This document shows positions 60,621-64,000 of a stretch of 64,000 nt of DNA, piece after piece (position 1 is the first letter of the stretch; each line of letters begins with the position of its first letter). The DNA is taken from the NCBI GenBank assembly GCA_963210315.1, contig OY723320.1, forward strand, positions 1,116,001 to 1,180,000, in the 5' to 3' direction. Under the pieces are notes generated by a model. That model did no database searches and was not told where the DNA came from. It was given only the letters and a program-made list of their open reading frames with translations. Origin of the DNA: Rhynchopus euleeides (taxonomy: Eukaryota > Euglenozoa > Diplonemea > Diplonemida > Diplonemidae). Made by a program: the position numbers and the translations under genes.

Positions 60621-61393
60621 GCGGAGCAGCGTCCCCACCCCCACCACCCCCCCCCCCCCGGGACCTTCCCCCCCCCCCTTTCATAGATGTGTGCAGGTGG
60701 CCGTTGTGAATGGTTAGACAGGGGCTGGCCACCCCCTCCCCCGGGCTCTGCACAGCAGGTCTGGGTTAGAAACAACATAACCCCCCCCCCCCTTCCTCCC
60801 CTCCCTTCCTCCCCCCTCCCCTCCCCTCCCCTCCCCTCCCCTCCCCTCCCCTCCCCTCCCCTCCCCTCCCCTCCCCTCCCCTCCCCTCCCCTCCCCTCCC
60901 CTCCCCTCCCCTCCCCTCCCCTCCCCTCCCCTCCCCTCCCCTCCCCTCCCCTCCCCTCCCCTCCCCTCCCCTCCCCTCCCCTCCCCTCCCCTATTGATGT
61001 CCCCCCCCCCCCTCCCCCAGCGCTTTGCCGCTCGTGTGAGTACCGCCCTGACTGGGAGAAAGGGTAGGGCTGGTTGGGTTGGCGGAGTTGGGCGGATGGG
61101 CGAAACGGAAAAATCGACGAGGTCGCAGCGTCAGGGCGTTCTGGGCTGGCTGGTGGTGGTTGGGACAAGACCGACGAGATTAGAAGCGGCACTGGTAGAC
61201 GGGTTTTGAGGCCCCCCGCCCCCAGGTTCCCCCTGCCCACCTGGACCGACCCAAGTGCCTCACACCGGATCTCTCCCCACCCGGTGGTCCACCTGACGGA
61301 TACGTGAAAAAAAAAAAAAAAAAAAAGAAAACCGGGAACCGGGAAACCCTGGTTTTGAAAACCGGAAAACCAGACCTATCTTATCCCCTGACT
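60621..61393. other. Downstream flank with pentanucleotide microsatellite
   Basis: C-runs, then (CTCCC)n with about 40 nearly perfect units at 60795-60992, then unremarkable sequence and an A-run at 61306-61325. Confidence 0.6.
60795..60992 (+). repeat. (CTCCC)n microsatellite
   Basis: About 200 bp of almost uninterrupted 5-bp units. Such purine/pyrimidine tracts can form triplex DNA. Confidence 0.9.
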
Positions 61394-61758
61394 AAACCGA
61401 AAATCGGGCCCTCTGGGGTGCCACACCGATATTTTTCGGATTTTTTTCGGATTTTTTTTCGATTTTTTTTGGTTGGGGTGGCCACCAGTCCAGGCTGCTG
61501 CCCCAGGGTGGCCGGATTTTCGACATGTCGAAAAAAAAAAATTTTTGGCCGAAAAAAAAAATTTTTTCCGGCCGACTAAACCGAAAATCGGGCCCTCTGG
61601 GGTGCCACACCGATATTTTTCGGATTTTTTGTCGATTTTTTTTGGTTGGGGTGGCCACCAGTCCAGGCTGCTGCCCCAGGGTGGCCGGATTTTCGACATG
61701 TCGAAAAAAAAAAAAATTTGGCCGAAAAAATAATTTTTTTTCCGGCCGACTAAACCGA
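61394..61758 (+). repeat. 180-bp A/T-homopolymer repeat, two tandem copies
   Basis: Copies at 61394-61580 and 61581-61758 match 58770-59065. Each ends in a GACATGTC palindrome and an A/T hairpin (AAAAATTTTTT...CGGCCGACTAAA). Confidence 0.75.
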
Positions 61759-62678
61759 AAATCGGGCCCTCAATTGTGCTATTTTTTGTGATTTTTTGTG
61801 AAATGTTCGCGATAGCGTATCAGTTCTCGTGCGTCGTCTTTCGTAGACGTTCTGTACGATGCGGATCCGCTAATCCAACATAGCAAGCGATTGTGCGATT
61901 TTTTGTGAAATGGTTTGAGAGCGTGTGATTTTTTGCGAAGCCTGATATTTTTTGTGACGCTTTGCTATTTTTTGCGATTTTTTGTGAAATGGTTTGAGAC
62001 CCGAAGGGGGTCGGGTACCCCCCCTCTGTCCCCCAGCACCAAGGGGGGTAGGGTAGGTCCCAGACACCCCAGGGCAAGGATTTGCCTTGCAGTTCGCCAC
62101 TGCTTGCCGTTTCGTGGATCTCCACGACCTGTGCCGCGCACCTTCGTTAGAGCAGCGACCTCAGGGGTGGGAGATGGCGTGACCGTTGTGAGATCCAAGA
62201 CGGACGCTGACACACACGGCCAATGTGCGTTGGTCCACTGCCGAGGAACCCTGAGGCAGCACTTCCTGCAGTGGCTGCAGGGTGGCACGGCCCCGGGCCG
62301 TGTTTCCCCAGCTGGCGCAGCAGATACAATGCGTACCTTCAGGAGGAGTTGGGCATCACGTCCACCACCCTTTTTCCATAAACCCAAACCACTGCATCCG
62401 CCATTAGTGCCCAAGTGCCAGCACCGCCCAAAACGCAAGAAGGCGCAGAAAGTCGCAAAAAGTCACAAAAAGTCGCAGAAGTCGCAAAAATTCACAAAAA
62501 TTCACAAATTTTGCACCGTGAAATTTTGCTATTTTTTGTGAAATTTTGTGAAATGGTTTGAGATGGTGTGAATTCGACCAGGCGGTATTACCCCAGCCGA
62601 AAAAATGGTCACCGTGAATTTTTTGGGGGGTGTACGTATTCACAGTGATATGGGGCGTAGCTTGCAAAAAGAGGATTA
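61759..62678. other. Non-coding stretch with TTTTTTGYGATTTTTTGTG repeats
   Basis: The motif ATTTTTTGYGATTTTTTGTG followed by AAATGGTTTGAGA recurs at about 61780, 61890, 61960 and 62525, partly inverted as CACAAAAATTCACAAA (62480). It is shared with 51840-51900. No gene is supported. Confidence 0.5.
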
Positions 62679-62985
62679 CCGTATACGTAAATATTATGGA
62701 ACGTAAATATTATGGAACGGGCCCATTTTTGGCCGGTCCGTTCCATAATATTTACGTTCCAAAATATTTACAGGGCCAGTTGGGGACTCGGTGGTGAGGA
62801 TGGCTTGGCTCAGGAATCGCGCGAAAAGTGCACGAGTAGGTCCCGTCAGGGACTCTGTATGCCGTCCGATCACCTGGTCCAAGTCCCCGAGTCGCAGAAA
62901 GCCCTGTAAATATTATGGAACGAAAAAAATCTGGAACGCCAACCCACCAGCGTTCCAAAATATTTACGTTCCATAATATTTACGT
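62679..62985 (+). mobile_element. CCGTATACG MITE, copy 2 (right end clipped)
   Basis: Matches 57908-58253 from the left TA to TTTACGTA near 62985. The last bases TACGG and the right TA are missing, so the right end is lost or joined to the next repeat. Confidence 0.7.
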
Positions 62986-62990
62986 ACCTA

Positions 62991-63077
62991 CCCCCCCCCT
63001 TGTAATTGTCCGCCCCCCCAAACCCCTTGTAATTGTCCGCCTCGGGGCCTCCTCGGGGGGCGGACAATTACAAGGGT
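62991..63077. repeat. Inverted repeat CTTGTAATTGTCCGCC
   Basis: Two direct copies of CTTGTAATTGTCCGCC (63000, 63027) face an inverted copy (GGCGGACAATTACAAG, 63058-63075). It may be a very short MITE. Confidence 0.5.
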
Positions 63078-64000
63078 TATACTGCACGGTTTGCCCCCCG
63101 GCAGGATCCCGGGAAACCCCGGCCGGGCCCGGAAATTCCGGGCCCGGGACCGGGATTTTGAAATCCCGGCCGGGATCCCGGGGAAATCCCGGCCGGGTCC
63201 GGCCGGGGTCCGGCCGGGAATCCCGGGGGTTCTCAGTCTCAGGTCGCTTGGACCGAGGTCATCTCAGACCTATGGCTTTCAGTCCCCAGTTTCAGATTCA
63301 GACCTGCTGATCCAGAACCGCACCCTCTCCTTCCACACCAATTGTATCCACTGCTCATGGGTCCGAGTGACGACGATAGCAATGACGATGGCTCCATAGC
63401 AAAGATGGCTACCACTGTCAAAGCTCATCTGGAACAGAAACTGTCCCAGATGGAAGTCTCCTGTATAAATACAGGGTTCGGGGTTACCACGAGTGTAACG
63501 CAGATACGTGCAGGTGTGTCAAGAGAGTGTGCAGCTCACAGCAGTTCCGCATCCTCCTGGTTGCTGAACTCCACAGTCCTAGGACGACGAAGAGGACGAC
63601 GAGGGTCGACGTAGGCTTATCTTACGCTACGGCAGGGGTGGACTCAGCCACCCCGGGGGCAGGTTGAACAGGTTGTGTGGTTCCACTGATCAACATGTAG
63701 GTCGGCCTGTCTGATAAGACTCAGCCACCCTGCGGGTCAAGTGATTACAAAAGGGTGCCTATTTGACCAAAAGGCAAAATTTCCTCCCGCCATGCTCCCG
63801 TACCACAGAGGCTGTTGTGTTTTGCCTCTGTGTATGCGTACGTTTTGCGATGACGGGGTGTGGAACCTGGCGTAGACCGAGCTACAACCAGGAACCAACG
63901 GCCCAACTCGGCGCCGTGGGTCAATTTTTGTGAAAAGGCCTTGACCAGAGGCATCCCCCTAACACTAAATTTGCTCTGTTTCACCTGAACCGACCAACCA
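63078..64000. other. Non-coding window end
   Basis: 63105-63232 is a dense set of CCCGGCCGGG palindromes. 63340-63620 contains a 90-codon frame with no domain or support. 63650-64000 shows no gene or repeat I recognise. Confidence 0.45.

Noticed and set aside
60578-61240. 220-codon minus-strand frame with GRGGEGRGGE repeats
   Set aside because: It is the translation of the (CTCCC)n microsatellite.
63342-63614. 90-codon frame near the window end
   Set aside because: No domain, no codon bias and ends in Arg-rich low complexity.

Overview
This is a GC-rich, transposon-crowded piece of a eukaryotic nuclear genome. The evidence is a gene rebuilt from six GT-AG exons, secreted and membrane proteins, ankyrin, WD40 and RRM proteins, and DNA transposons of the pogo, hAT, CACTA-like and Mutator-like types. 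There is also a tyrosine-recombinase retrotransposon, long C/G runs and TTAGGG-type telomere-like repeats. I cannot name the organism. A single-celled protist or alga fits the gene style, but that is inference.

Layout. 1-500 is the 3' end of a membrane-protein gene. 2.0-5.3 kb is a hAT remnant (8-bp target duplication) split by a pogo-like transposon. 7.3-11.1 kb is a cluster of terminal-inverted-repeat (TIR) elements: a small CACGGTG-ended element, two head-to-tail copies of a 1.15-kb palindromic element and another hAT remnant. 12.9-15.2 kb carries an SGNH hydrolase and a small multi-pass membrane protein. 16.9-19.7 kb is a foldback/Mutator-like element split by a second, rearranged pogo copy. 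21.1-31.7 kb is one two-RRM, RS/RD-rich RNA-binding protein gene. Its first intron (8.7 kb) holds a 1.17-kb TA-flanked element, a palindromic element and, inside the latter, a 2.9-kb CACGGTG transposon with its own ORFs. 33.8-42.8 kb is the most gene-dense part: an ankyrin protein, a secreted WD40 protein and a 620-aa protein of unknown function. 43.5-48.2 kb is a Ngaro/PAT-type tyrosine-recombinase retrotransposon. From 49.5 kb onward the window is nearly all repeats.

The most striking object is a hAT-like element at 52.08-56.87 kb. Its interior is a 3.2-kb inverted array of telomere-like repeats, and it is itself invaded by a CACGGTG element that carries a further TIR element. A probable last coding exon lies at 60.0-60.6 kb.

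The host genes show no shared pathway. The common thread is mobile DNA: at least four TIR families, defined here by matching ends and target duplications, repeatedly inserted in or beside C/G runs and in one another.
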